Below, in pieces: positions 27,597-36,678 of a stretch of 64,000 nucleotides of DNA. Source of the stretch: Natribaculum luteum. Its GTDB lineage: Archaea > Halobacteriota > Halobacteria > Halobacteriales > Natrialbaceae. The stretch covers positions 310,001-374,000 of the forward strand of contig NZ_CP095398.1 in the NCBI RefSeq assembly GCF_023008545.1. Reading direction: 5' to 3'. The translations under genes were made by a program, and so were the position numbers. The notes under the pieces were generated by a model. That model was not told where the DNA came from, ran no database searches, and worked only from the letters and a program-made list of their open reading frames with translations. Numbering within the stretch: the stretch's first letter is position 1; each line of letters opens with the position of its first letter.

Positions 27597-28268
27597 TTAC
27601 TTTCCTTTCCTGAGACGCTTGGCTGTCAGGTGCGGGAGATCGGCGTCTCGAGCGCCCTGCTGTGCGCGGTTGACGTCGTAGTCGACACGTCGGAGGTCGA
27701 CTTCGTCGGTGTCAGTATCGAGCACGCCGTAGGCTGCCTGACGGTCGCGGTCTCGAGGTTGGCCGACGCTGCCGGGGTTGACGATCAGCCGACCGTCGAT
27801 CCGTGCTTTGTGCTGAATGTGCGTGTGCCCGAGCACGATTCCACGGTGGTGCTCGAGGTAGGGACGCATCTGCGGGACATCCTTCGGACGGACGTAGTCG
27901 CCGAGGAGGTCCGGGTCGGGATGACTGTGCGCCAGCCGATACCTCCCGTCAGCGATTTCGGTCCGCTTTGGAAGGTTCTCGAGCCACTCGATCTGCTCGT
28001 CCGAGAGTCGGTCGTTCGCCAGATCCAGCCCTGCCTTCACCATCGGGTTGCCGGCGTACCGGCGGGAGTTCCGTACTGCTCGGTCGTGATTGCCCTGAAC
28101 GACGATCGACGCTTCCTCGCGGATCCGTTCGAGACACGCTGCCGGCCATGCGTTGTATCCGACGACGTCACCGGCACAGACCAGTTCGTCGACCGCTGGC
28201 AGATCGTCGAGTACCGCTTCGAGTGCTGGCAGGTTCGCGTGGACGTCCGAGATCAGTCCGATCTTCAT
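27597..28268 (-). CDS. YfcE/MJ0936-type metallophosphoesterase
   Basis: A 223-aa cytosolic calcineurin-like phosphoesterase. The metal motifs are complete: ISDVHAN near the N-terminus, CAGDVVGY, QGNHDRAV, and SHPDPD and GHTHIQHKA toward the C-terminus. The family includes small phosphodiesterases active on model and cyclic nucleotide substrates; the cellular substrate is unknown. ATG 28268 puts the first motif five residues in, as in relatives. It is on the same strand as the HEAT gene upstream of it (329 bp away) and could be a housekeeping gene caught inside the cassette. Confidence 0.88.
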   Translation of the reverse strand: MKIGLISDVHANLPALEAVLDDLPAVDELVCAGDVVGYNAWPAACLERIREEASIVVQGNHDRAVRNSRRYAGNPMVKAGLDLANDRLSDEQIEWLENLPKRTEIADGRYRLAHSHPDPDLLGDYVRPKDVPQMRPYLEHHRGIVLGHTHIQHKARIDGRLIVNPGSVGQPRDRDRQAAYGVLDTDTDEVDLRRVDYDVNRAQQGARDADLPHLTAKRLRKGK

Positions 28269-28597
28269 GTATATGGGGTCGAATCGCTCGCTGGTAACTT
28301 GCTCGTCGGAGCGGGGGAAACCGTTACGTTTTTGTCCATAGTTTGACTGCTCGCTCGGCCACCAGCTCGAGCCGCGCCTATCGGCGGAAACCAACGGCTC
28401 GTCGAGCGGGTTTGCTAGACGACCGATCGGGATCGTCCAGGCGAAAAGCGGACCAGTCGAAGCAGGGAGTGGTCGACACGACAGCTCTAGCCAACCGACT
28501 CGCCAGGGAACTGTCTGTCGTCTTTCTTACCGACTCCCGTCGCGAGTTACGTTCGATCGACGCTCCGACGCCCGTACGGCTGTCCAGACCGGGGCCG
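28269..28597. other. 329-bp spacer
   Basis: No gene recognised. The minus-strand ACAAAAACGTAAC near 28325-28337 is a possible promoter of the phosphoesterase gene, about 60 bases before its start. Confidence 0.3.
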
Positions 28598-30205
28598 TCA
28601 GTTCGCGGACAACGTCACGCCGACCCGCGAAAGGGAATCGTCGTCTGCCTCCTCGAGTTCGTCCCCGACCGATCGGATCCGATCGAGCGTCGTCTCCTCT
28701 GTTCGCTCGAGCACCTGGAGCACACCCAGAGCGCCTGCGAGGAGTCGCCGCCGCGGCGTCGGCTGCTCGCCGTCGGTTACGAAAGCAGCGACTGCGTCGA
28801 GGACTGTCTCGTCGGTCACGATCGCCTCCCGGACTGCGTAGCCGGTCGTCCAGTACGTCAGCAGAGCTGGAGTGGGCGAAGACCTGTCGTCGTCGGATGT
28901 CGAGGGGTCGGGAGCGTCTACACCGAGGAGGTCCGGCTCACTGTCCTCGATGATCTCACGCATTTGGACGAGCGGCAGCTCCGGCCCCAGGTCGGCGACC
29001 TGTGGCCACGACGCGTCTGTCGGGATCGCACCCGCAGCGTCGGTGGGGGCGGCGAGCAACGCGTCCCGAAGTCCGTTCTGGAGCGGCACTAGCGAGGCCA
29101 GTAGGTCCGTCGGGTCGGCCGCTGTGAGCGTTTCGTACGCGATCGACGTGGCCGACTCGGCCAGTGCAGCCGACTCGGTCGCCGTGGCACGTGCACCGAT
29201 GACCCGAACGCTGCGGGCCCGGAGCTGCGGTTTCGTTTTCGGGTCCGTCTCCCGTGCGATCGCCTCTACGCGCTCGATCGGCAATCGATCGAGTTCACGC
29301 GGAATCGCGTCTGCAATCGCGTCGGCGACCCGGAACGCCGCTTCGATGATCCTCTCCTCGTCGTGATCGAGAGCCGAGGGGAGGACGTGCACAGCCGGCC
29401 GAAGAGCGTCGTTCTCCGTCTCGTCGGCGAGTTCGACCAGCGCCACGCTCGCCAGTTGCGCCACGAGCGGTTCCTCGTCGTCCAGTCGCGTCGTCAGTTC
29501 CAGGGTGTAGTCGGAGACGACCTCTGGCTCCGACCCGGCCAGCGAGCGCAACAGTTCCGCGACCATCGTACGGCCCTTGGCGTGTGGGCCGGTGAGGAAC
29601 GGTCCCAGATCGATCGGCTCTAGCCGCGGTGGTATCAGGTCCATGTGCTCTTCAGGCGCGTGGGCGAGTGTCAACGACGCGGGGGCGATCGCGTCGATCT
29701 GGCGCTCGAAGCCATCGAGATACGTTACGCTCAATGCCACGTGGTCAGCCATCGCCTCGACCTCGTCTGCCCCGGGAATGTACTCGCCGAAGGTCGTCAC
29801 CGGCGCCAGGAGCGTCGCGCCGCCGGTCCTGAGTCGGGGATCGGCAACCTGGAGCATCGACTCCCCGAGGTGCGAGAGGTCGGCGACGAGTTCGTGGTCA
29901 TCGCCGTCACCACTCGTTAAGACGCGGGTCGCACGTTCGGCGTTTCGCTTGGGGCGGACGTCGTCGGCATCGATACCAGTCTTGATGACCGAAGCCAGAT
30001 CTGGCTTGAGACGCTCGAGTGGAAGTGACGACTCGTCGACGTCTTCGTCGTCGAGGAGGGTGATAGCGCGCCCCTGTGTCCGGGGGTCGGAGTCGGTCAG
30101 GGCCCCAGAGATCACCTGCAATTCGTCGTCAGTGAACTGCCCGTCGCCGCGCTCGGAGAGCCGGTCGTCGATCGTTCGTAGTTCGCGGCGGACTGCTCTA
30201 GACAT
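28598..30205 (-). CDS. HEAT-like helical-repeat protein (535 aa)
   Basis: A 535-aa protein composed of amphipathic helical pairs rich in Ala, Asp and Val, with HEAT-like units such as VAQLASVALVELADETEND and IIEAAFRVADAIADAI. No catalytic motif, signal or membrane segment is visible. It is divergent from the giant HEAT gene at 30392. A TATA box centred near 30231 puts transcription start at about 30205, so the mRNA is probably leaderless and starts at this ATG. It is smaller than the other three HEAT proteins of the window and may act as an adaptor between them. Confidence 0.8.
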   Translation of the reverse strand: MSRAVRRELRTIDDRLSERGDGQFTDDELQVISGALTDSDPRTQGRAITLLDDEDVDESSLPLERLKPDLASVIKTGIDADDVRPKRNAERATRVLTSGDGDDHELVADLSHLGESMLQVADPRLRTGGATLLAPVTTFGEYIPGADEVEAMADHVALSVTYLDGFERQIDAIAPASLTLAHAPEEHMDLIPPRLEPIDLGPFLTGPHAKGRTMVAELLRSLAGSEPEVVSDYTLELTTRLDDEEPLVAQLASVALVELADETENDALRPAVHVLPSALDHDEERIIEAAFRVADAIADAIPRELDRLPIERVEAIARETDPKTKPQLRARSVRVIGARATATESAALAESATSIAYETLTAADPTDLLASLVPLQNGLRDALLAAPTDAAGAIPTDASWPQVADLGPELPLVQMREIIEDSEPDLLGVDAPDPSTSDDDRSSPTPALLTYWTTGYAVREAIVTDETVLDAVAAFVTDGEQPTPRRRLLAGALGVLQVLERTEETTLDRIRSVGDELEEADDDSLSRVGVTLSAN

Positions 30206-30224
30206 ACATCAGCGGTAATGTCGC

Positions 30225-30237
30225 CTCGTATAAAATC
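30225..30237 (-). promoter_or_regulatory. TATA box giving a leaderless HEAT-535 transcript
   Basis: Minus-strand GATTTTATACGA is centred about 27 bases upstream of ATG 30205, the distance expected for a leaderless archaeal transcript. Its plus-strand reading (TCGTATAAAATC) is also TATA-like. Confidence 0.55.
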
Positions 30238-30391
30238 GGACGTAGCGGGACCCCCGACGTCGACACACTGCCGATACCGTAGTCCCGCTTCGAACGATCG
30301 GATTGCCCCGTCCAGTATACTTAACAGTCCTATCCCACAACTCCGAACGACGATCGAGGCGGCCAGCGGCCGCCTGCGGGGGTTGGGACGC

Positions 30392-33300
30392 ATGCAAGAT
30401 CCAGATAGCAGGCTATCACATCGATCGGACGCAGAGATCGTTGCGGCACTGAACGCCGTCACGGACGATCCAGTTCAGGGAATCGATCGCCTCCGATTCG
30501 TCCTCGACGCACTCACGGACGCTAGCAAAGTCGGGCAAAAGTATCGGATCGCGGCGGGGATCACGGGAACCGGACCCAACGACGTCCGGGACGCGGCCAT
30601 CGAGGCACTGGAAGCTATCGCCGAGCGCTCACCGACCGAACTCGCGACCGAGGATCGGATCGCTCGGATAGCGAACCTCGCCCAGTCGGTCGACACTACA
30701 GGCAGTATCCGCCTGATCGACCTGCTCGGCGATCTCGCGCCACACGTCGATGCTGGGCCCGTCGACGACCACTACGAACCGCTGATTCGCAGGTCGCTCG
30801 ACGGTCCGCCCACGTCCGTCACCGGACACGCTCTCGAACTGCTGGGCGAAAGACTGTGTGCGAACCCGCAGTCCGACGCGCTGGTTCGACTGCTCTCGCG
30901 AGCGCTCAACCACGAGTCCCCGGCAGTTCGTGCCGTCGCCATCGGCGCAGCCGGGACTGCGCTCGCGGCTGACCGCCCGCGAACGGAACTCGCCGTCGCG
31001 TTCCGCAACGGCGACCTTTCCCTGGGTTCGGGTTCGGCTGTCGATCTCGGTATCGAACCCGACGAAGCGATCTTCGAGGTGAACGTCGACGGGGCGGCCG
31101 CGAGGATGCTGCTCGGCGAAGCGCCGGCCCCGATCGACGAAAGCGACCTGTGTGCAGACGGGGGCCCGTACGACCCGTCTGCAGCCGCACTCGAACCGCA
31201 GTCCGGAGAGGCGGCGCTCGAGCCCCGATCGGAGTCGTCGACCGAATCCGAAGACTGCTCTCCGACGAGTGTGGGGGCAGGGTCGATCGGCGCTGAGCCA
31301 CTCGACGTAGACGATGGGGTACCTCGATTGCTCCAGGCCAGTGCTGTCGCCGCCTGTCGCGCGCTCGATGGTCCGGAAGAGGTTGCCGAAGCCGCCACGG
31401 AGCAGCTTTCGGCGCTGGTGACTGCCGATGCCCCCGACCGTCGCAAAGCGGCTGCGCACGCGATCGGACACACCCTCGCGTCAGCCGAAACCGATCGCTC
31501 GAGGGATACCGCCCTATTCGCGCTGGGGCACTTGATCACTGATACGCGCGAACAGGTCCGCCGGTCGACGCTGCGGGCCGTCGAGCGGTATCTCGACGGG
31601 GCGGCGGACGCGACCGATCTCCAGCGGTCGGTCATCGAAAGTGGAACTACGGATCCTCGAGCCCACCTCGACGAACTGCTCGCGGTCGCCGTCTCCGAGT
31701 ACGTGCTCTCGGACCGTCGGACACACGCACTCGCCCTGGATATCTGGGACGAATACGGCGACGAACTCGATAGTGGCAGCCTGCGGCCAAACTTTCGCCT
31801 GGTCGACGACGGCGACGATAGCAACCACGTCGCGTCCCAGAGCGGCCGGAACGCGTCGAGTGATTCCAGCGATCGATCTGAATCCGAGCGATCCCCCTCG
31901 GTCGACGGCGGGGGCTGTCGGCGCCCCGATCTCGACGACGGTTCGGAGCGACCCCCTGCCGACTCGCGGAGCCCCGACGAGCGCAAGCAGTGGTTCGACG
32001 ATCGTGTGACCGAGCTGACGACGGCAGCGGATCCGGTGGCGGCGATCGAAGAGTACTTCCACCAGGCAGATACGCCACAGCACCGCATCGCTGCCACGCG
32101 GGCGATCGCCGAACGCTATCAGTCGGCTTCCGACGAAATCGACCGGGACGATCGACGGCGGCTAGACGCGCTCATCGACGAGGCGATCGAGGACGACGCT
32201 GCGACCGTCAGGAAGGCCGCGATCCAGGCCACCTGGGATGCTTTTGAGTCAGCCGTCGCGTACCCCTGGCGCGATGTCGCCGATCGACTCCGATCGGCGA
32301 TCGACGACCCGGATCTCCGTGTCCAGATCGCGGCTTTCGGAGCTCTCGACGACGCGCTCTGCGACGAAGCCATCTCACCCGGACAGCTCAACGAGGTCCA
32401 CGACCTCGATCGGCTGCTGGACGGGACGCCGAACGAGACGCTCGCGGCCCGCGCCGGTCGGCCGATTCGACTCAACCTCGAGTTGAAACTGCTGGGACGG
32501 GCCGTAGCCACCGACGAAGCGGCGTGGGCTGGCGCCGGTCCGCTGCTCACCAGCGCGCTGTCCAGTCAGAATCCGGCAGCCTGTCACGGGGCGCTGGTCG
32601 GCATCGGCTACTGCCTCGACGCCGGGGTAGTCCAGTGGGAGGGCGTCGCATCGCGGATCGAACGGGCGGTCGCCAAACGACCACCGAAGATAGCCGAGCA
32701 GGCAGTCACGACCGCGACGACTGCGGTCCAGGCAGGCGTCGCCGACTGGGACGACGTCGAGAGTATCTACCGAACTGCAGTCACCAAATCCGAAGACGAG
32801 CCGTCCGAAGCGGCTGCACTCGCTGCTGTCTTCCTCGTCGGACGCGGCGTCGTCGATTGGCGTCAGGGACCGCTCGCTCACGTCGTCGAACGCGGTCTCC
32901 AGGTCGGTAACCAGGAGGTTCGAGTCACCATCACGGGCTCGCTCGCGCGGGCGGTCGACGACGATCTCGTCCCCTGGCGCGACGCCCTCGACTGTTTCGG
33001 GCCGCTGTTCGGTTCCGATTCGACGGTGACCCTCTCCGACGAGTTCGGTGGTGACGAGGTTCCGGTCACGTCGCTGTTCGTCCACACGCTGCTCGACCGG
33101 GGTGCCGTCGACGCCGATCAGATCGGATCACTTGTCGAGTACCTACCGGCAAACCTTACCGACCGGGAGCGACAGCTAGTACTGCCGGTCGTATCCAAAC
33201 AGGTTACTGACGGACAAATCGGCCTTCCGGTCGTCGAACAGTTTCTGACGGACTGCTTTAGGGTCGGGTCGGTCGAAACCGCCGAGGCAGTCGTTGGGTT

Positions 33301-36300
33301 CCTCACTGGCGTCCTCAAGAACGGAACCGTCGATACGACGGTGGTCGCGACGATCCTCGACCGGGGTGTCAGGGGCGCTCCCGACGATACCTGGGTGGCG
33401 GTCCTGACCTTGATCGCAGTCGAGGTCGAACGCGAGCGGTTCCGTTTGGAGCCCTTCGAGGACCTGATCCGGAACGGACTGTTCCACGAATCGGTCCTCG
33501 TGGCGCACAAGGCCGTCGGGGCATTACTCCACGCGACGATCTCCCAGACGGCGGCTCGCGATCGATTGGTCGACCTGCTCGAACACGTGGTTCGACATCC
33601 AGCCGACGACGTGGTCAGCGCCGGGTACACGGTGTTACAGGTTGGGTTGATGATGGGCGGATTCGTGTTCGAGGACGTCGAACACCTGCTGTGGTACGGG
33701 CTCGAGCAGGCAGGCGGCGTCGCCGGGAAGATGGTGATCCACGCCATTGGCAGTGGACTGTACTGGAGCGGGAGCGACGACGTCAGGTTCCCCGACGATC
33801 TGTCGGCCCGGTTTGGAGATCAGGCGACCGACTCGACCGTGTCGTGGGTGGAGTGCCGGAGCATCCTGATCGGCGCGCTCGAAAGCGACCGCGTGCCGGT
33901 GCGACGCGAAGCGGTCAAAGCCATCGGGGCCGCGCTCGTCTCCGATCACGTCGAATGGCCGGCAGTCGAGGACGATTTTGCGACCGCCGTCGACGACCCG
34001 TCCTCGAGTGTAGCCAACGACGCCCTGTCAATCGTCGTCGGACTCCCGTCGCAAGACGTCGTCGAGTGGGCCGAAGTTGCGCCGCTTCTCGAACGGGGAG
34101 CGGATCGAGCAGACGATCGGCCGGTCCACGTGGCGATCACCGGCATTGCGAAGGGCGTGTCTGTCGGAGACCTTCCGTTTACCACCTGGCGGTCGGTCTT
34201 GGAAGCGACGTTCGACCGACAACCCGACACGGTCGCGAAGGCGATTGCTGGCGTTCGGGACGGAATCGTCAACGGCCACGTCGACCTCGACCGGGGTCGG
34301 CAATTTTTCCACGACGCGATCCGTTCGGACGCTGCAACCGTCGACCAGACGGTCATCGAGACTGTTGGAACGATCGTCGTCACGTGTTCCCCGGACTGGG
34401 CGGCGGTCGCTCCCCTACTGAGGCACGGACTCGAGACTGGCGGAGACGCCGCCGTCGAAGCCATCTCCGTCACCAAAGCCGGACTCTACAAAGGAGTCTT
34501 CGAGTGGCGAGACGTGGCATCGTTCGTTCGTGACGGCCTCGACGGTGACGTAGACGTCGCGGAAGCGATGGTCGAGGCACTCGTGATCGCCAGTTCGAAC
34601 GGCACGGCCGACTGGGCAGACATCGTGGCGGCCCTCGACTACGCCGCAGACCATCCCCACTCCCGGGTTCGCAGACAGGCCATGGACGCGCTCGGCTCTG
34701 TCGTCGCCGACTATGGATCCGAGGTCCACTGGCTGGACGTCGAAAGCGTCATCCAGCGATGTCTAGACTCGTCGGCGACCGCGGCACCCTCCGCGGCGGC
34801 CGTCCGCTGCTGCGAAAAGGTCGTCAAATCCGCCGGAATCGCCTGGTCGGCAGTAACGTCCGTTCTCGGTCCCGCACTGTCCCACCCGGAGGTCGACGTC
34901 CGGGTCGCTGCGGTCCACACGACGGGGCTACTCGTCGACTGCATCGACTGGGCCGACGCGAACGTGGTCTTCCGCGAAGCGCTCACCGACCGCGAATCCG
35001 ACGTCGTCGAGGCGGTGTACTACGTCGTTGCCCACGGATTCGAGGCGGGGCACGTAGACTGGGACCAGGCGAGCCCCCTGATCGAAGTCGGACTCGGTCG
35101 AGACGACGACGTTGGGCCCGAATACGCCGTCTTCGCTATCGGTTCCGGACTGTACCACGGCGTCGTCGACTGGGTGACGGCAGCGCCACTCCTCCGTGAC
35201 GCAGTAGCGGCGGGTGGCTCGAGCACCAGGTCCGAGGTCGTCAATGCGATCGGGACACTGCTTCGGGCCGACCGGATGCAGTGGTCTGACGTCGAGAGTC
35301 TGCTCCGGGCAGTGGTCGAGACTGGGGTGGAGCGATCGGAGGGTGCGCCAGAGGTAGTCGAGGTGATGGATGTCGTCGAGACGGCCCTCGTCGACCGCAC
35401 GATCGGCTGGCCGACTGGGCGTCCGCTCGTCGAACGAGCGATCGATACGGACCACCCAGACGTACGTCACGCCGCAGTTCGAGTGACGACCGTCTGTCTG
35501 GAGGAGGGAATCGTCGGCTGGGACGACGTCGACTCGACAGTCAATCCCGCCGTCGAATCGAAATCTCCTGCAGTACGGGACCAGGTACTGTTGGCGGCGA
35601 TTACGGCTGCCATGGTGGAGGAGAGTGCCAGTTACGGGGCAGTCCGTCCAGTCCTCGAATCGCTTACCAGTGGTCACGAGAGCGAGATCGGCGACGAGAT
35701 ACTGAGGTGCGTCACGAACGTCTCGGCATCGTCGCTGTCGTCGTCCGACCTTACGGACCTCGCCTGTGATCTCCTCTCGATTCTCCCACCCGAGCATGGC
35801 ACGACCCTGCTCGAGTTCACCGTCGGAGACGAGCCACGACCAATCGACGACGAAGACGTATCGACACTGCTACGGCGGGCGCTCCGGAACGGGGCGGCAT
35901 CCGTGCAGTCGACCGCTGTCCGACTGGCGGCTGATCGGTTCGGGGCCGACGACGAGCGGACGGTCGACCTGGCAACACAGATGTGTTCGCGAGGGACTCC
36001 CTCGTCGGAGGTTTTGGCGGCTGTCGTCGATGTGCTCGAGTCTATTCCCCCAGAGACTCGCCCGGTTGACGCGCTGGGGACGCTCCTCTGTGACTGTATC
36101 GCCGGCGAGTCTGCAGATGTCCGTCGACGTGGATTCGAACTCGCCGCTGAACAGTTCGACGCGTTGTCGCCAGCGGATCGCCGCGCGCTCGTCGATCACG
36201 CCCTCGACGAACTCATCGAGCGATCCAGCAGTCCGCGCGTCCGTGCCGGTGCTGCGGCCGTGGTGGGAGCTGCATTCGGATCCACATCTCGACCGACAGT

Positions 36301-36469
36301 CCATTCGGCTGCGGTTGCCCGGCAGGGAGCTGCGGCCGGACTGGAGGACATCCTCCGTGACGCCCCGGTCATGTCTCCAGAAACGAAGGTTCCACTGGTC
36401 GACCTCCTGACGAGACTCGAATCGCCGAGTCCGGTAAGCCGGAACCTGGTCGATGAGACACTGCGCTGA
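30392..36469 (+). CDS. giant tryptophan-marked HEAT-repeat protein (2025 aa), paralogue of 14069-21187
   Basis: A 2025-aa solenoid protein with the same plan as the 2372-aa one: helical N-terminus, acidic Ser/Asp linker segments, then about 20 or more repeats of about 36-38 residues with G-x-V-x-W-x-x-V-x-P-L-L-x-x-A-L (for example GVFEWRDVASFVRDGL, GHVDWDQASPLIEVGL, DRMQWSDVESLLRAVV). The segments LLQASAVAACRALDG and TLRAVERYLDGA...DLQRS correspond to LRQAQAIAAAKALDG and TLRAVESYLTDA...DLQRA in the other giant. The end, ETKVPLVDLLTRLES, matches IKVPMVGLLTRLAA. ATG 30392 is chosen; in-frame codons back to 30218 are basic. A TATA-like AGTATACTTAAC lies near 30314. No enzyme motif was found. 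Confidence 0.85.
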   Translation: MQDPDSRLSHRSDAEIVAALNAVTDDPVQGIDRLRFVLDALTDASKVGQKYRIAAGITGTGPNDVRDAAIEALEAIAERSPTELATEDRIARIANLAQSVDTTGSIRLIDLLGDLAPHVDAGPVDDHYEPLIRRSLDGPPTSVTGHALELLGERLCANPQSDALVRLLSRALNHESPAVRAVAIGAAGTALAADRPRTELAVAFRNGDLSLGSGSAVDLGIEPDEAIFEVNVDGAAARMLLGEAPAPIDESDLCADGGPYDPSAAALEPQSGEAALEPRSESSTESEDCSPTSVGAGSIGAEPLDVDDGVPRLLQASAVAACRALDGPEEVAEAATEQLSALVTADAPDRRKAAAHAIGHTLASAETDRSRDTALFALGHLITDTREQVRRSTLRAVERYLDGAADATDLQRSVIESGTTDPRAHLDELLAVAVSEYVLSDRRTHALALDIWDEYGDELDSGSLRPNFRLVDDGDDSNHVASQSGRNASSDSSDRSESERSPSVDGGGCRRPDLDDGSERPPADSRSPDERKQWFDDRVTELTTAADPVAAIEEYFHQADTPQHRIAATRAIAERYQSASDEIDRDDRRRLDALIDEAIEDDAATVRKAAIQATWDAFESAVAYPWRDVADRLRSAIDDPDLRVQIAAFGALDDALCDEAISPGQLNEVHDLDRLLDGTPNETLAARAGRPIRLNLELKLLGRAVATDEAAWAGAGPLLTSALSSQNPAACHGALVGIGYCLDAGVVQWEGVASRIERAVAKRPPKIAEQAVTTATTAVQAGVADWDDVESIYRTAVTKSEDEPSEAAALAAVFLVGRGVVDWRQGPLAHVVERGLQVGNQEVRVTITGSLARAVDDDLVPWRDALDCFGPLFGSDSTVTLSDEFGGDEVPVTSLFVHTLLDRGAVDADQIGSLVEYLPANLTDRERQLVLPVVSKQVTDGQIGLPVVEQFLTDCFRVGSVETAEAVVGFLTGVLKNGTVDTTVVATILDRGVRGAPDDTWVAVLTLIAVEVERERFRLEPFEDLIRNGLFHESVLVAHKAVGALLHATISQTAARDRLVDLLEHVVRHPADDVVSAGYTVLQVGLMMGGFVFEDVEHLLWYGLEQAGGVAGKMVIHAIGSGLYWSGSDDVRFPDDLSARFGDQATDSTVSWVECRSILIGALESDRVPVRREAVKAIGAALVSDHVEWPAVEDDFATAVDDPSSSVANDALSIVVGLPSQDVVEWAEVAPLLERGADRADDRPVHVAITGIAKGVSVGDLPFTTWRSVLEATFDRQPDTVAKAIAGVRDGIVNGHVDLDRGRQFFHDAIRSDAATVDQTVIETVGTIVVTCSPDWAAVAPLLRHGLETGGDAAVEAISVTKAGLYKGVFEWRDVASFVRDGLDGDVDVAEAMVEALVIASSNGTADWADIVAALDYAADHPHSRVRRQAMDALGSVVADYGSEVHWLDVESVIQRCLDSSATAAPSAAAVRCCEKVVKSAGIAWSAVTSVLGPALSHPEVDVRVAAVHTTGLLVDCIDWADANVVFREALTDRESDVVEAVYYVVAHGFEAGHVDWDQASPLIEVGLGRDDDVGPEYAVFAIGSGLYHGVVDWVTAAPLLRDAVAAGGSSTRSEVVNAIGTLLRADRMQWSDVESLLRAVVETGVERSEGAPEVVEVMDVVETALVDRTIGWPTGRPLVERAIDTDHPDVRHAAVRVTTVCLEEGIVGWDDVDSTVNPAVESKSPAVRDQVLLAAITAAMVEESASYGAVRPVLESLTSGHESEIGDEILRCVTNVSASSLSSSDLTDLACDLLSILPPEHGTTLLEFTVGDEPRPIDDEDVSTLLRRALRNGAASVQSTAVRLAADRFGADDERTVDLATQMCSRGTPSSEVLAAVVDVLESIPPETRPVDALGTLLCDCIAGESADVRRRGFELAAEQFDALSPADRRALVDHALDELIERSSSPRVRAGAAAVVGAAFGSTSRPTVHSAAVARQGAAAGLEDILRDAPVMSPETKVPLVDLLTRLESPSPVSRNLVDETLR

Positions 36470-36678
36470 TGCTGCCAAAGTGTAGCTGTGATTTTACAGA
36501 CAGATCAGGCTGGTAATCGCCCCTGAATATGATGTTGTAGCAACCTCGTGTACAAATCATGAGTAGAGAGCAGATCGACGACAATCTGAAGAGCATGGCT
36601 AAGAGACGGCAGAAGTTCCGTGAAGAGATAGGTCTAGACGAAGATTGTAACGAGGAGACCCCTTCCGGAACCCCGAAA

